A DNA stretch of 51,804 nt, from contig JACNGQ010000237.1 in NCBI GenBank assembly GCA_014384025.1, positions 1 to 51,804 of the forward strand. Direction: 5' to 3'. Under the pieces are notes generated by a model. That model did not search any database, was not told the DNA's origin, and worked only from the letters and a program-made list of their open reading frames with translations. The DNA is from Planctomycetota bacterium. GTDB lineage: Bacteria; Planctomycetota; Phycisphaerae; Sedimentisphaerales; Anaerobacaceae. Made by a program: the position numbers and the translations under genes. Shown one piece after another: positions 8,887 through 18,297 of this stretch. Within the stretch, counting starts at the first letter, position 1. The number at the start of each line of letters is the position of its first letter.

Positions 8887-9041
8887 AATTGCTCTTGCTT
8901 TAAGCATATAAGGATTTTGATAATAAGTCGTAGTACAGCATTCAGAGAATTGATTTATTTTGATGGTAATTGCGGTTGTGGTTATAGTATTATTTGTTTT
9001 TAGATAGCAGAAGATAACATATTCATAGTTGACGGATAATA

Positions 9042-9353
9042 ATGACGAAAGAGGAATTAGAAATCCTTTGGAAAGATAAGAATAACTGGTGGTGTGGTGC
9101 AATCTATCACTGCAAAGATGACCCGCGTCTGGTTGTGCCGAAACCAGTTAAATGGACGGGCTGGACAATGAATTTTGCATATCCATGGCGTGCAGTCAGC
9201 TTGATTATTGTCATTCTCTTAGCAGCATCTTTACCCATTTTTATTGAAATGAAATTGAACGTCGCTAATCCGGTTGTTCTATGTATAACTCTGATTGTGA
9301 TAGCAGTACTGATTATTGGATATTTTAAATACTTATCATCGAAGACTGAATAA
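9042..9353 (+). CDS. Small membrane protein, DUF5808-like
   Basis: The protein has 103 residues. The soluble N-terminal part includes WWCGAIYHCKDDPRLVVPKP and GWTMNFAYP, which resembles the DUF5808 signature (a DPR..VPK motif and a GWTxNFxxP motif). Two transmembrane helices follow, at about 49-68 and 76-95. The family has no established function. The Shine-Dalgarno (GGAT) is weak. It is followed on the same strand by another small membrane protein 107 bases away. DUF5808 is named from memory of the motif pattern. Confidence 0.65.
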   Translation: MTKEELEILWKDKNNWWCGAIYHCKDDPRLVVPKPVKWTGWTMNFAYPWRAVSLIIVILLAASLPIFIEMKLNVANPVVLCITLIVIAVLIIGYFKYLSSKTE

Positions 9354-9460
9354 CTAAAGAATGATTGACATATTACCTGTGTTATATTATGAAGGAAAGG
9401 GTGCGGAATTAGCTCGCGAGTTTTGTATGAGATGGTAAATTATTTTAAGAGGTATCTTTT

Positions 9461-9745
9461 ATGTTTACCTGGTGTAGGTTTCCGTTCTGGCCAATAAGGC
9501 CAATATTTGGGATTCAGGCTTTATTGGGTATTTTGGCTGTCGCGGGTGTGATTTTTTCTCTGATAATGCTTATCGATTGTCTAAAGAGACCGACGTCTAA
9601 GTTTTATCATCCGCTGACTAAAGAGGGCGAGTACGACAAATTGATATGGGCCGCTGCAATTGCTTTGTCGCTTAGCTGTTATTTTTTGGGAGCGATTGTT
9701 TATTTCTTTGTTATCAAAATAGCTAAACCCGAGGACAAAGAATAG
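9461..9745 (+). CDS. Small membrane protein, PLDc_N-like
   Basis: The protein has 94 residues and two transmembrane helices (about 17-38 and 63-86) separated by a polar loop. The second helix starts from DKLIWAA and ends GAIVYFFV, the pattern of the phospholipase-D N-terminal (PLDc_N) membrane domain, which is often found alone in short proteins. No phospholipase HKD motif follows. An AGAGG site precedes the ATG. Function is unknown. Confidence 0.6.
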   Translation: MFTWCRFPFWPIRPIFGIQALLGILAVAGVIFSLIMLIDCLKRPTSKFYHPLTKEGEYDKLIWAAAIALSLSCYFLGAIVYFFVIKIAKPEDKE

Positions 9746-9780
9746 CTGCCAATAGTGTTAAAATATGAATTGATACAGGC

Positions 9781-10401
9781 TTAGAATAATTCGATGTTGA
9801 TCGGCTTTTGCGGCGGGGGAGACTCAGCAGCTATTAATTCGTTACCGAGACGGAACGCTTCCTTAAGCGCTGTAGGATGTTTGTGTATTTCGCCTATATC
9901 ATCAACCTTACTGGTAAACAAATTGGTAGAATAATTTATATCAAGCACATCAAAGTAGGATTTCATCGTAAATCTAATACACTCGAATTGTTTTTTGCTT
10001 TTTGAGCCGCCCACGGCGATGACCATTGCACGGCGGTCGCGTTCGGAACTGAAAAGTTGTTTATGCAGCACATATTTATACGCCCAAAGACACTGGCTGC
10101 GATCAATAAGCATCTTTGCCTGGGCGCAAACGGTCATAAAAAAAACAGGGGTGGCGAATATAAGCCTGTCGGCGTCAAGTATCTTTTTTAAGAGTTGTTG
10201 GAAATCATCCTGAATCTTGCAATCGCCTCTTGAGTAACATGCATTGCATTCGATACACGGTGCGATATCATAATCGGACAAATGGATATATTCGGTTTTT
10301 GCACCTGCAGATTCGGCGCCCGAAAGAGCTTCACGTAAGAGAAGATCACTATTGCCGTGAATCCTAGGGCTTGTTGAAATGCCAAGTGTTTTAATAATCA
10401 T
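9781..10401 (-). CDS. NADPH-dependent FMN reductase / iron-sulfur flavoprotein family
   Basis: This has a flavodoxin-like fold: the N-terminal GISTSPRIHGNSDLL phosphate loop binds FMN, and TPVFFMTVCAQAKMLIDR is the typical second flavin loop. Between them lies a compact cysteine cluster C49-x2-C52-x2-C55-x5-C61, as in the Isf family, where such a motif holds a 4Fe-4S cluster. It probably transfers electrons in the cytoplasm under low-oxygen conditions; donor and acceptor are not evident. At 206 residues it is normal for the family. It runs convergent with the small membrane gene ending at 9745. Confidence 0.8.
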   Translation of the reverse strand: MIIKTLGISTSPRIHGNSDLLLREALSGAESAGAKTEYIHLSDYDIAPCIECNACYSRGDCKIQDDFQQLLKKILDADRLIFATPVFFMTVCAQAKMLIDRSQCLWAYKYVLHKQLFSSERDRRAMVIAVGGSKSKKQFECIRFTMKSYFDVLDINYSTNLFTSKVDDIGEIHKHPTALKEAFRLGNELIAAESPPPQKPINIELF

Positions 10402-10451
10402 ATTTATATCCTGATTTTACAAATGACCAAAAAAAAGTGTAAACAGATAAA

Positions 10452-10739
10452 CTAATCTACCATAGGTCTGATACTTCGCCGGATCGACCTGGGTTGGGAT
10501 GGAGTTCCAAAGTCGTACATGTCATTTCGGCTAAGTCTCCACGTATTTCCGGTTTCAGTGTCAATAACGAATACCGCGAGTGGTTCATTCCCGGCTGCAC
10601 AACATTGATATCGTTGAGAGTTATTGTCATAACTCTTGGTTGCGCCAAGGACCAACAGCAGGCAAAGTGTCAGTAAAAAACCGATGGCCAGACTGTTTAA
10701 ATTAAGATTCCAGTGTAGTGCTTGTTTGTTGTGTTCCAT
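10452..10739 (-). CDS. Short single-span membrane protein, unknown
   Basis: The protein has 95 residues. An N-terminal hydrophobic segment (about 15-33) serves as signal anchor. A short extracytoplasmic part follows with a CC pair and the segment LAVFVIDTETGNTWRLS, which looks like a single beta-hairpin module. A good AAGGAG site precedes the ATG. It lies 50 bases upstream of the flavoprotein gene on the same strand and may be co-transcribed with it. I do not recognise a characterised family. Confidence 0.6.
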   Translation of the reverse strand: MEHNKQALHWNLNLNSLAIGFLLTLCLLLVLGATKSYDNNSQRYQCCAAGNEPLAVFVIDTETGNTWRLSRNDMYDFGTPSQPRSIRRSIRPMVD

Positions 10740-11137
10740 AATGACAACTCCTTAGATTTTAAGGTAATTATTTATTGTAGATAGGTTTAATCTTACTGTT
10801 TATAACGGTTTAGTTCAAACTGTTTTTCAGCGGATATACGGCCTATAGAATGAGAATGTCAAATGTTTAAATATTTAAGACTAAAAGCAGATTCTACCGA
10901 TTTATAATACTAAGAGTAGTAAATTAGTGGCTCTGGAAAATGGCCAAATCGGTTATATTAGTTTAGACTTATTTTGCCTATCTTGTGGATTTTGATTACA
11001 TGTCAGATGGAGATGACGGCAGGGTAAGCAAGGGCTAAAAATGGAAAAGGAAAGAGCCACATAAATAAAGGGAGAGCATGTAATGGCTCTCCCGTTTTAT
11101 TGATCCAGATTGCTTGATTTATCTAATTTAGATTAGT
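10740..11137. other. Intergenic stretch, mostly featureless
   Basis: The stretch lies between two minus-strand genes. It contains the nagA terminator (11062-11100) and about 300 AT-rich bases that should carry the promoter for the small membrane gene at 10452-10739. No further gene, repeat or RNA structure was seen. Confidence 0.5.
11062..11100 (-). terminator. Intrinsic terminator of nagA
   Basis: A perfect eight-pair stem GGGAGAGC (11070-11077) / GCTCTCCC (11086-11093) is flanked by AATAAA and TTTTATT, so it could work on either strand. It lies 38 bases past the nagA stop codon. No plus-strand gene ends nearby, so minus is assigned. Confidence 0.85.
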
Positions 11138-12292
11138 TCATTTCGGAAAAACTACTTTGCCCGCAACGATAGTTGTGTGAACCGAGTAGTTGCGGTCGAG
11201 CAAAACCAAGTCGGCATCTTTCCCCGGTTCAATTGAGCCTTTTCTGTCTTCGATACCTAATAGTTCAGCAGTTTTTTGTGTAACGGCTTTGATTGCAGTT
11301 TCAAAGGGGCAGCCTGTAAAACCTGTGAGTCTTTCGAGAAGCTGGCTTAAGCCGAGTGCAGTACCGATAAGAGTGCCGTCTTTGTACCTTGCAGTACCGT
11401 TTTTAGATTCGTATTCGATACTATTATATATGAATATGCCGTCGCCAAGGCCGAGGGCCTGCATACCATCTGTGATAGGTATAGTGCGATTTGGGCCGAG
11501 TGTCTCATATGCTAATTTAAGAACGGCTGGATGTATGTGGACGCCGTCAGGTATAAGCTGTGCGGTTATGTGTTTTGTCTGGAAAATGGCAGCCAATGGG
11601 CCGGGTGAGCGGTGATGGAGTGAAGGCATTGCATTAAAAAGATGTGTTACGTGTGAGATACCGGCGTTAAAGCCGTCGATTGTTTGTTCATAAGTTGCGC
11701 TGGAGTGTCCGAAAGAGGCAATGACACTGGAATCGATGAGACGTTTGATTATTTTAGTGCAGTCTGGCAGTTCAGGCGCAATTGTCATCATTTTGAGCTG
11801 GCCGTTTGTAATATTCAGGATTTTATCAAGTACCTGCATTGATGGTGGACATATACAATCAGGCTGAATCATACCCTTTTTTTGCATTGAGATAAATGGA
11901 CCTTCGAGATGTATGCCGAGGAGATTCGCGCCTCCAAGGTCCCTGCCAACATGTTCGGCGGCTACGGTAAGGTGTTGATTTTTCTGCTCCGGTTTGAATA
12001 CGGTCGTTGCAAGAAAGCTCGTTGCTCCAAAATGTGCACAAGTTTGTGATATAGCTTTCAGCGCCTCCGGAGTTGCATCGAGTACGTCTGCACCGCCTGC
12101 GCCCTGAATGTGTACGTCGATAAAACCCGGAGCGGCTATTCTTCCCTGAGCATCGAGTGCTTTACAGCCCGTAGGAGGATTGATTTGGCCAATTTGGGTG
12201 ATTGTGCCATTCTCGATGAGAATGGACGTAGTTTTTGTCTCTTCAGGAACATCGAACAATCTGCAATTGGTTATAAGAAGTCTTTGTGACAT
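11138..12292 (-). CDS. nagA: N-acetylglucosamine-6-phosphate deacetylase
   Basis: This enzyme removes acetate from GlcNAc-6-phosphate in amino-sugar use and cell-wall recycling (cytoplasm). It is an amidohydrolase: APGFIDVHIQGAGG near the N-terminus, LLGIHLEGPFIS with the metal-binding Glu, SFGHSSATYEQT, HLFNAMPSLHHRSPG, and ITDGMQALG with the catalytic Asp. The first metal motif is HxQ rather than HxH, a variation known in the family. I chose the ATG at 12292 (384 residues, normal length); a longer frame from a TTG at 12379 adds residues not seen in NagA. The leader holds a GC-rich inverted repeat, GGCCGG (12371-12376) / CCGGCC (12397-12402). No nagB is in the window. Confidence 0.92.
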   Translation of the reverse strand: MSQRLLITNCRLFDVPEETKTTSILIENGTITQIGQINPPTGCKALDAQGRIAAPGFIDVHIQGAGGADVLDATPEALKAISQTCAHFGATSFLATTVFKPEQKNQHLTVAAEHVGRDLGGANLLGIHLEGPFISMQKKGMIQPDCICPPSMQVLDKILNITNGQLKMMTIAPELPDCTKIIKRLIDSSVIASFGHSSATYEQTIDGFNAGISHVTHLFNAMPSLHHRSPGPLAAIFQTKHITAQLIPDGVHIHPAVLKLAYETLGPNRTIPITDGMQALGLGDGIFIYNSIEYESKNGTARYKDGTLIGTALGLSQLLERLTGFTGCPFETAIKAVTQKTAELLGIEDRKGSIEPGKDADLVLLDRNYSVHTTIVAGKVVFPK

Positions 12293-12524
12293 ATCAGTTG
12301 CAGGATAATAGATTTTCGATTTAATTGCAAGATTAAGATTTTGTAATAGTTTTTGGTTGATAATGAATTTGGCCGGCAAAAAAGGCTTGGTGATTACCGG
12401 CCCCTTGCAAGTTTGTGTAATTTTGTTGATTTTGTGAGTTTTACCTGTTAAATTACGGCAAGATTACCCGTAACCGGTGTGGATGGCGGGTATTATGCAA
12501 ATCTAAAATAAAAGGAGAACTATC

Positions 12525-13622
12525 ATGAAAAAGGTAAGCATAATTTTGGTGCTTAGCATACTTGCAATGTTAATGTTCAGTGGCATGCTCTCGGCTGAGG
12601 AACGCGATAGAAATGGATCGGTGGGAGGAACCTTTGTACGGCTGGTCGAACAAGAGGTTGGCGAACGAGGATATATGGGTATCGTCATAAAACCGCATGA
12701 AAAAGACGACCATGTGACCGTACTCGTGCCATGGCAGCGTGAAGAACTTGTTCAAGCAGTAAGAAGATTGCGAGAGGGGCAAAACGTAGGCGTTTCCTTT
12801 GTGACTGAGGCAGGACAGAAGTGGGTCAAGGACATGGAAGCTGAACGGCGTGAAGTTGTTGAAGAAGGCCCGGAAGGCAGAAGAAGGATAAACATTAGCA
12901 GAGAGGTTCTGCGGTATGATGATGATAGAGAAAGGCGGGATGCCGGAAGACCGGAATATCTTGAGCAGATTCAAGAGTTGAAAAGGATTCTTTCTTCAAA
13001 TCTTGACAGGATGGCGAGAGAATTCCGAGAACTTCGGGGACGTTTGGAGGAGCAGGAGAGAGAGCTGCAAAGACTTCGCGCAGAAAATGAGCGATTGAGA
13101 AGGCAATTACAGGAGAAGAGCAGTCAGGAGCGAGAGCGAGGCAGAGAGGTTAGGGTACGAAGAGAAGTAGAGGAACGAAGAGAAAACAGAGAGCGCGAAG
13201 GTCTCGATAGACGAAGAGATCGGGATGAAGACAGGGCAATAGAGGAGCGAACCAGGAGTGAGCGGGAAGTTGCACTGCATCAGCTTGAAGTGATGAGGAT
13301 GGCACTGCATGCACTTAAGGAAGCTGAGCGTGGTGATGCAGTGGAACTGCTAACTTTAGCCATTCATGCCCGTGAAATGATGCTTGAAGGGCGAAGGGAC
13401 GAGGAGGCACAGCGTGTCCTAGAACGTGCTCCTAATCGCGGGCAACTTGTCGAAATTCTGTCTATGGCATCAAAGCTCTGGCGAGAATTCGACAACGCCG
13501 ATAAGAGCGTTGCTGTTGGACGACTGGCAGAGCAGTTGTCAGATTCAAGAGGCCGGCAGGTTAGGCAGCAAGAGGAGCGCGAGGTCCGAAGAAGGCGCGT
13601 AGAGCGAAGAGAAGAGAAGTAG
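12525..13622 (+). CDS. Secreted Arg/Glu-rich coiled-coil protein, unknown
   Basis: The protein has 365 residues with a clear signal peptide (MKKVSIILVLSILAMLMFSG, cleavage near SAEE). After a folded-looking N-terminal part (to about 130) comes a long, highly charged coiled coil (about 140-255) with dense Arg and Glu. Next is a helical, Ala/Leu-rich segment (about 245-345), then another basic tail ending RRRVERREEK. The coding strand is strikingly purine-rich over about 13100-13260. Similar proteins occur as hypothetical periplasmic proteins; no function is known to me. It has a strong AAGGAG site. It may be structural, or a scaffold in the periplasm. Confidence 0.75.
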   Translation: MKKVSIILVLSILAMLMFSGMLSAEERDRNGSVGGTFVRLVEQEVGERGYMGIVIKPHEKDDHVTVLVPWQREELVQAVRRLREGQNVGVSFVTEAGQKWVKDMEAERREVVEEGPEGRRRINISREVLRYDDDRERRDAGRPEYLEQIQELKRILSSNLDRMAREFRELRGRLEEQERELQRLRAENERLRRQLQEKSSQERERGREVRVRREVEERRENREREGLDRRRDRDEDRAIEERTRSEREVALHQLEVMRMALHALKEAERGDAVELLTLAIHAREMMLEGRRDEEAQRVLERAPNRGQLVEILSMASKLWREFDNADKSVAVGRLAEQLSDSRGRQVRQQEEREVRRRRVERREEK

Positions 13623-13782
13623 GCTTACCGGAAGGAATGATAGGATTTCATGGTGTGCCGGTCGGCAGGGCTCTATGGAAGCTTGACCGTGGTTTTGTTA
13701 TGAAACAAATTAAAATGAACCGGGTGGTAATTTTTGGAGCTATTCGTTTCGAGTAAAAGATTTTGCTTTTGGAGTAGATATA

Positions 13783-15171
13783 ATGGCTGAGCCAGAAAAG
13801 AGTTGGGAAAAGCGATTAGCCGGTGGTCCGGATGATCTTACCATTGATTTTGTGGAGTCGTTGTCGATAGATAAACGGCTTTATAAATATGATATTGTCG
13901 GCTCAATTGCCCATGCGAAAATGTTATCTGAACAAAAGCTGATTACCAAAGACGAGTTCAATTCAATTAAAGACGGGCTTATCGAAATCAGCGAGGAAAT
14001 TGCGGCAGGGCGGTTCAAATTCGAGAAGAAGTATGAAGATATTCATATGGCGATAGAAGCGGCCCTGGTGGCGAAAATAGGTGAGCCGGCTAAGAAACTT
14101 CATACCGGCAGAAGCCGCAACGACCAGATTGCCACCGATGTTCGTCTTTGGATGCGGGACCAGATAGAGATGCTGCAGGCTAAAATAACTCTGCTTCAAA
14201 AAGCGTTCGTTAAATTGGCGGGTAAGTATGCGGAAGATATAATGCCGGGCTATACACATCTTCAGCGTGCCCAGCCGATAGTTATTGCTTCTTATTTACT
14301 GAGTTTTGCCGAACAATTCGAGCGTGATTTTATTCGTCTGAAAAATTGCCTTTGTCTGCTCAATATTTCACCTTTGGGCAGTGGGGCCCTGGCCGGTTCT
14401 ACACTGCCGTTAGACAGAAAGAGCACCGCAAAGCAATTAGGTTTTTTGGATATTAGTTATAACAGTATTGATGCAGTTAGTGACAGAGACTATTGTGCGG
14501 AATTTATTTTCGATTGTTCGCTTATTGCGACACATCTGTCTCGATTGGCTGAGGACTGGATAATCTATTCATCCAGCGAATTCGGGTTTGTTCGGATTGA
14601 TGATGCCTATTGTACATCGTCGAGTATGATGCCTCAGAAGCGTAATCCGGACCTTTTGGAGCTTATACGGGCAAAAACCGGTTTGGTTTATGGTTCATTG
14701 ATGGCTATGCTGACGATTTTAAAAGGTCAGCCATCGGGCTATAATCGCGATATGCAGGAAGATAAGACTCATATCTTTGCTGCGAGTGATACGGCCGGTA
14801 TCTGTTTGGATGTGGCGCGTGCGATTGTTTCACATACGAAATTCAATACAAAGAAGATTTCAGCTAAGCTGGATGAAGGTTTTTTGGATGCTACAGCCTT
14901 AGCTGAGTATCTGGTTGGCAAGGGTGTTGCTTTTCGTGAAGCACATGGTATTGTTGGGTCTTTGGTTGCTTATTGTGAGCAGCAGAATAAGAATTTGGCA
15001 GGCCTTAATCTGGAAGAGTTGCAAAAGTATTCGGCTGCTGTTGAGAAGGACGTATATGAAAATCTCGGAGCTGCAGGTGTTGTATATAAATACCTTACAG
15101 CCGGTTCCGCCGGGCCAAAACAGGCAAAAGAGCAAATTGCATACTGGAATAATCATTTGGGACAACGATGA
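13783..15171 (+). CDS. argH: Argininosuccinate lyase
   Basis: This enzyme splits argininosuccinate into arginine and fumarate, the last step of arginine synthesis (cytoplasm). It belongs to the fumarase/aspartase superfamily. The mobile catalytic loop with the superfamily signature is present at S279[10 protein letters not shown], along with HTGRSRNDQ and [10 protein letters not shown]. At 462 residues it has normal length. GGAG lies eight bases before the ATG. The stop codon overlaps the start of thiL (ATGA), so the two genes are translationally coupled. No other arginine gene is in the window. Confidence 0.97.
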   Translation: MAEPEKSWEKRLAGGPDDLTIDFVESLSIDKRLYKYDIVGSIAHAKMLSEQKLITKDEFNSIKDGLIEISEEIAAGRFKFEKKYEDIHMAIEAALVAKIGEPAKKLHTGRSRNDQIATDVRLWMRDQIEMLQAKITLLQKAFVKLAGKYAEDIMPGYTHLQRAQPIVIASYLLSFAEQFERDFIRLKNCLCLLNISPLGSGALAGSTLPLDRKSTAKQLGFLDISYNSIDAVSDRDYCAEFIFDCSLIATHLSRLAEDWIIYSSSEFGFVRIDDAYCTSSSMMPQKRNPDLLELIRAKTGLVYGSLMAMLTILKGQPSGYNRDMQEDKTHIFAASDTAGICLDVARAIVSHTKFNTKKISAKLDEGFLDATALAEYLVGKGVAFREAHGIVGSLVAYCEQQNKNLAGLNLEELQKYSAAVEKDVYENLGAAGVVYKYLTAGSAGPKQAKEQIAYWNNHLGQR

Positions 15172-16088
15172 TTGCTGGAGAAGATGAAATAACCGCATGG
15201 TTTGCGTGCCAAAGCAAGTTGTCCGCGGCAGACTTTCCAATCGGCATCGGTGACGATATGGCCCAGATTAGATTAGGGAATGAATCACTGCTTATCACCA
15301 CCGATATGTTACTGGACGGTGTGCATTTCGACTTAAGAGAGGCGACAATAGAACAGGCTGGATATAAGGCCATGGCAGTCAGCCTTAGCGACTGTGCGGC
15401 TATGGCGACGGTGCCTGTTGCAGCGGTTGTATCTGTTGCTCTGCCTAAAGAATTCGGCGAAAAAGAATTAAAGCAACTTCACGCCGGGATTGTCAAAGCG
15501 GGAGAAAAGTTTGGCTGTGAGCTTGTTGGTGGTGATATTACAAGCTGGAAGAATAAAAATCCGTTTGCGATAAGTGTCGCAATGATTAGTAAAAAGGCGG
15601 ACAATGAGCCTGTCAGAAGGTCGGGTGCCAAGATAGATGACAATATCTGTGTAACTGGCTCATTGGGTGCTTCAGGCTGTGGGAAACATCTGGAATTTGA
15701 GCCGAGAGTGAAAGAAGCAATAAAAATCGCTCAAATGGTAAAAGTGCATTCGATGATTGATATAAGTGATGGGCTCAGCAGTGATTTGAACCGTATCTGC
15801 CGGCAAAGCTGCGTTGGGGCATTGATAAATGCCGAGAATATTCCGATATCTCAACAAGCTCGAAAAAACAAAGAACCGTTAGATTCGGCCTTGAACGACG
15901 GTGAAGATTTTGAGCTGCTTTTTACCCTTTCACAGGAAGACTGCCGGAGATTATTGGAAAAGTGGGATGAGCCTACGGCTATTTCGAAAATCGGCACAAT
16001 TACAAATACAAAAAAAATGCAGATAAAGATGACCGATGGCCGGATTATAGATTTACGTAGTAAAGGATATGACCATTTGAAGAATTGA
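15168..16088 (+). CDS. thiL: Thiamine-monophosphate kinase
   Basis: This enzyme phosphorylates thiamine monophosphate to thiamine pyrophosphate with ATP (cytoplasm). It belongs to the PurM/ThiL superfamily: [10 protein letters not shown] and [14 protein letters not shown] carry the metal-binding Asp residues, LVGGDITS is the core glycine segment, and [15 protein letters not shown] and [11 protein letters not shown] are C-terminal signatures. The 306 residues fit the family. Its start overlaps the argH stop by four bases. Confidence 0.95.
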   Translation: MIAGEDEITAWFACQSKLSAADFPIGIGDDMAQIRLGNESLLITTDMLLDGVHFDLREATIEQAGYKAMAVSLSDCAAMATVPVAAVVSVALPKEFGEKELKQLHAGIVKAGEKFGCELVGGDITSWKNKNPFAISVAMISKKADNEPVRRSGAKIDDNICVTGSLGASGCGKHLEFEPRVKEAIKIAQMVKVHSMIDISDGLSSDLNRICRQSCVGALINAENIPISQQARKNKEPLDSALNDGEDFELLFTLSQEDCRRLLEKWDEPTAISKIGTITNTKKMQIKMTDGRIIDLRSKGYDHLKN

Positions 16089-16113
16089 CCGGTGAGTTAT
16101 GGAGGTAAGAGTT

Positions 16114-17823
16114 ATGAGAAGTAGATTTTGGTTTATTTGGATGATTGGATTGTCTGTACTATTTAGTCTTATTTCTGTCGTATCCGGTGTGGAGAAACTG
16201 GATCGTGGATTGGTGGCTGTTGAGAGAGAGGATGGTTCGGTATTTTTAAGCTGGCGTCTTCTCGATACGGACCCGGAAGATATGGCTTACCGAGTTATAA
16301 GTGTGCCTTTTGCTCAGCAATCTCGTCCTTCATTCACGGTTTTGACTGATGACAAGCCTTATTATCGAACGAATTTTGTGGATAAAAATCCTAAGCCGAG
16401 TTTAGGTACAAAAGCCTTTTGTTACAGGTTGTATCGGTATAACAAGGCGAAGACGTTGAAATCATGGGAACAATTGGGTAGCGTTACTGTCAGATTAAGA
16501 GGTAGGCAGTATATCAGTATTCCGCTCAAGGGCGACTACGATTTCCAGAAAGTGGGTATTGCGGACCTGGATGGGGATGGCGCTTATGAATATATTATAA
16601 AACAGCCCAATTTCAATACTGACCCGTATCAGCAGCCTGGCTACTGGAAGAAAAGCACGACCACTTACAAGCTTGAAGCGTATCGCTTAGACGGGACAAT
16701 GATGTGGTGCCATGATATGGGCTGGTCCATTGAAGCTGGGATATGGTATTCTCCGTGGATTGTCTATGATGTGGATGGCGATGGTAAGGCAGAGGTTTAT
16801 TGCAAGGCAGGTGTCGGAGACCCTCGAGACGAAAAGGGACTTGTCCAAAGCGGCCCAGAGTATCTGGTTAAAATCGATGGAGAAACCGGTAAAGTAATAG
16901 CTAAAACAGCGTGGCTGAGTAGGGACGGATTTACCCAATATAACTATTATTGCCGTAATTTTCTTACGGTGGCGTATCTTGACGGCAAAACGCCATCATT
17001 GATAATGCAACGTGGAACCTACAAGCTTATCAAGATGCAGGCGTTGGATAAGAACTTTGACCAAATTTGGTACTGGGACTCATCACAGGAAGAAAAAAAG
17101 TATGGAGGGCAGAGTGGCCACGGTTTGATTACAGCCGATGTTGACGAGGACGGCAGGGATGAGTTGGTTATGGGAGCCGCGGTGATTGATGACAACGGCA
17201 AGGGGCTCTGGACTTTAGAGATGGGACATCCTGATGTTGCCTACGTTGCCGATATTGATCCTGATAATCCAGGGCTGGAGGTTTTCTACGGAATCGAGCC
17301 GCGACAGAAAACCGACGCAATCTGTGTGGTGGATGCCATGACCGGTCGCAAACTCTGGGCCCATAAGGAATCCACTCGCCATGTTCACGGCCAGGGAATG
17401 GCTGCCGATATCCTCGCAGATTCACAAGGTATGGAAGTTTATGCCGGCGAAAGAGATTTAAAGCAGCGATGGCTTTATAGTGCCAAAGGCCGGCTGATTG
17501 AGTTTACGGAAACCGGGACCCTGAGCCCACGCGCTCTTTGGTGGGATTCGGATCCTCAAAAGGAAGTAGCTGTCTCTGGATCAATCCGTGACTGGTCTGG
17601 CGAAGCAATACAGCAAATTGAAGGCAGGGTAATAGCAGTAGTAGATTGTCTGGGTGATCATCGGGAGGAAGTAATTACCAGCCTGAAAGGAGAGCTTCGC
17701 ATTTACACGACAACCATACCTTCTTCTAAACGGCTTCGGTGTCTTATGCAGGATCACCAATATCGATTAGGTGTTGCCGCTCAGACGATGGGTTATTACT
17801 ATCCGGCACAATTGGGTAAATGA
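16114..17823 (+). CDS. Secreted rhamnogalacturonan lyase-like protein (PL11-type)
   Basis: A signal peptide (hydrophobic run to about residue 25) is followed by EKLDRGLVAV and VFLSWRLLDTDPEDMAY, which match the N-terminal domain of polysaccharide lyase family 11. Several propeller-like repeats follow with calcium-type loops (ADLDGDGAYEYI, YDVDGDGKAEV, ADVDEDGRDELV) and the PL11-like stretches GIWYSPWIVYD and VAYLDGKTPSLIMQRGTY. Such enzymes cut the rhamnogalacturonan I backbone by beta-elimination outside the cell. It is somewhat divergent, so the exact substrate is uncertain. An in-frame ATG at 16099 exists, but GGAGG (16101-16105) lies within that extension and nine bases before the ATG at 16114, which decides the start. 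Confidence 0.82.
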   Translation: MRSRFWFIWMIGLSVLFSLISVVSGVEKLDRGLVAVEREDGSVFLSWRLLDTDPEDMAYRVISVPFAQQSRPSFTVLTDDKPYYRTNFVDKNPKPSLGTKAFCYRLYRYNKAKTLKSWEQLGSVTVRLRGRQYISIPLKGDYDFQKVGIADLDGDGAYEYIIKQPNFNTDPYQQPGYWKKSTTTYKLEAYRLDGTMMWCHDMGWSIEAGIWYSPWIVYDVDGDGKAEVYCKAGVGDPRDEKGLVQSGPEYLVKIDGETGKVIAKTAWLSRDGFTQYNYYCRNFLTVAYLDGKTPSLIMQRGTYKLIKMQALDKNFDQIWYWDSSQEEKKYGGQSGHGLITADVDEDGRDELVMGAAVIDDNGKGLWTLEMGHPDVAYVADIDPDNPGLEVFYGIEPRQKTDAICVVDAMTGRKLWAHKESTRHVHGQGMAADILADSQGMEVYAGERDLKQRWLYSAKGRLIEFTETGTLSPRALWWDSDPQKEVAVSGSIRDWSGEAIQQIEGRVIAVVDCLGDHREEVITSLKGELRIYTTTIPSSKRLRCLMQDHQYRLGVAAQTMGYYYPAQLGK

Positions 17824-17844
17824 TTATTGATGAAATATTGACCT

Positions 17845-18297
17845 GTGGGTATAGATTTTAATAATATTTCGAATTCACCGGACGAAACCATAGAATTTGG
17901 TCGAAAGCTTGGCTCACAATTAAAAGGGGGGGAGATTATAGGTATTTGTGGGCAATTAGGCAGCGGTAAGACGCATTTGATTAAGGGGATTGCCGCCGGT
18001 GCCGGAGCAGAAGACTGCAGAGAAGTTAATAGTCCTACATTCGTTATAGTTAATGAGTACGCCGGCAGACTGGATATTTACCACATAGATGCTTATCGGT
18101 TGAATTCTGTTTCCGAGTTTGAGATGTTGGGCTTTGATGATTTTTGTTACCCCGGCTCAGTGGTTCTAATTGAGTGGGCCGATAAAATCGAACTTGTTCT
18201 ACAGGCTATAGACTATATTCGGATAGTGCTTGAACACTCAGGCGAATCCAAAAGAAGAATACACATCGAAAATACACCTCTGTATATTGACTATTGA
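17845..18297 (+). CDS. tsaE: tRNA threonylcarbamoyladenosine synthesis ATPase
   Basis: TsaE is the P-loop ATPase that supports the TsaB-TsaD complex making t6A at position 37 of ANN-decoding tRNAs. The Walker A GQLGSGKT (G36-T43), the SPTFVIVNEY segment and the HIDAYRLNSVSEFEMLG motif are all typical, as is the length (150 residues). The best start is a GTG at 17845; no clear Shine-Dalgarno was found. It lies 21 bases after the lyase gene. A Sua5 domain for the first step of the same modification is encoded at 3793-4923; tsaB and tsaD are not in the window. Confidence 0.92.
   Translation: MGIDFNNISNSPDETIEFGRKLGSQLKGGEIIGICGQLGSGKTHLIKGIAAGAGAEDCREVNSPTFVIVNEYAGRLDIYHIDAYRLNSVSEFEMLGFDDFCYPGSVVLIEWADKIELVLQAIDYIRIVLEHSGESKRRIHIENTPLYIDY

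Noticed and set aside
12293-12379. N-terminal extension of NagA from a TTG
   Set aside because: It adds residues not seen in NagA and passes through a GC-rich inverted repeat; the ATG at 12292 gives normal length.
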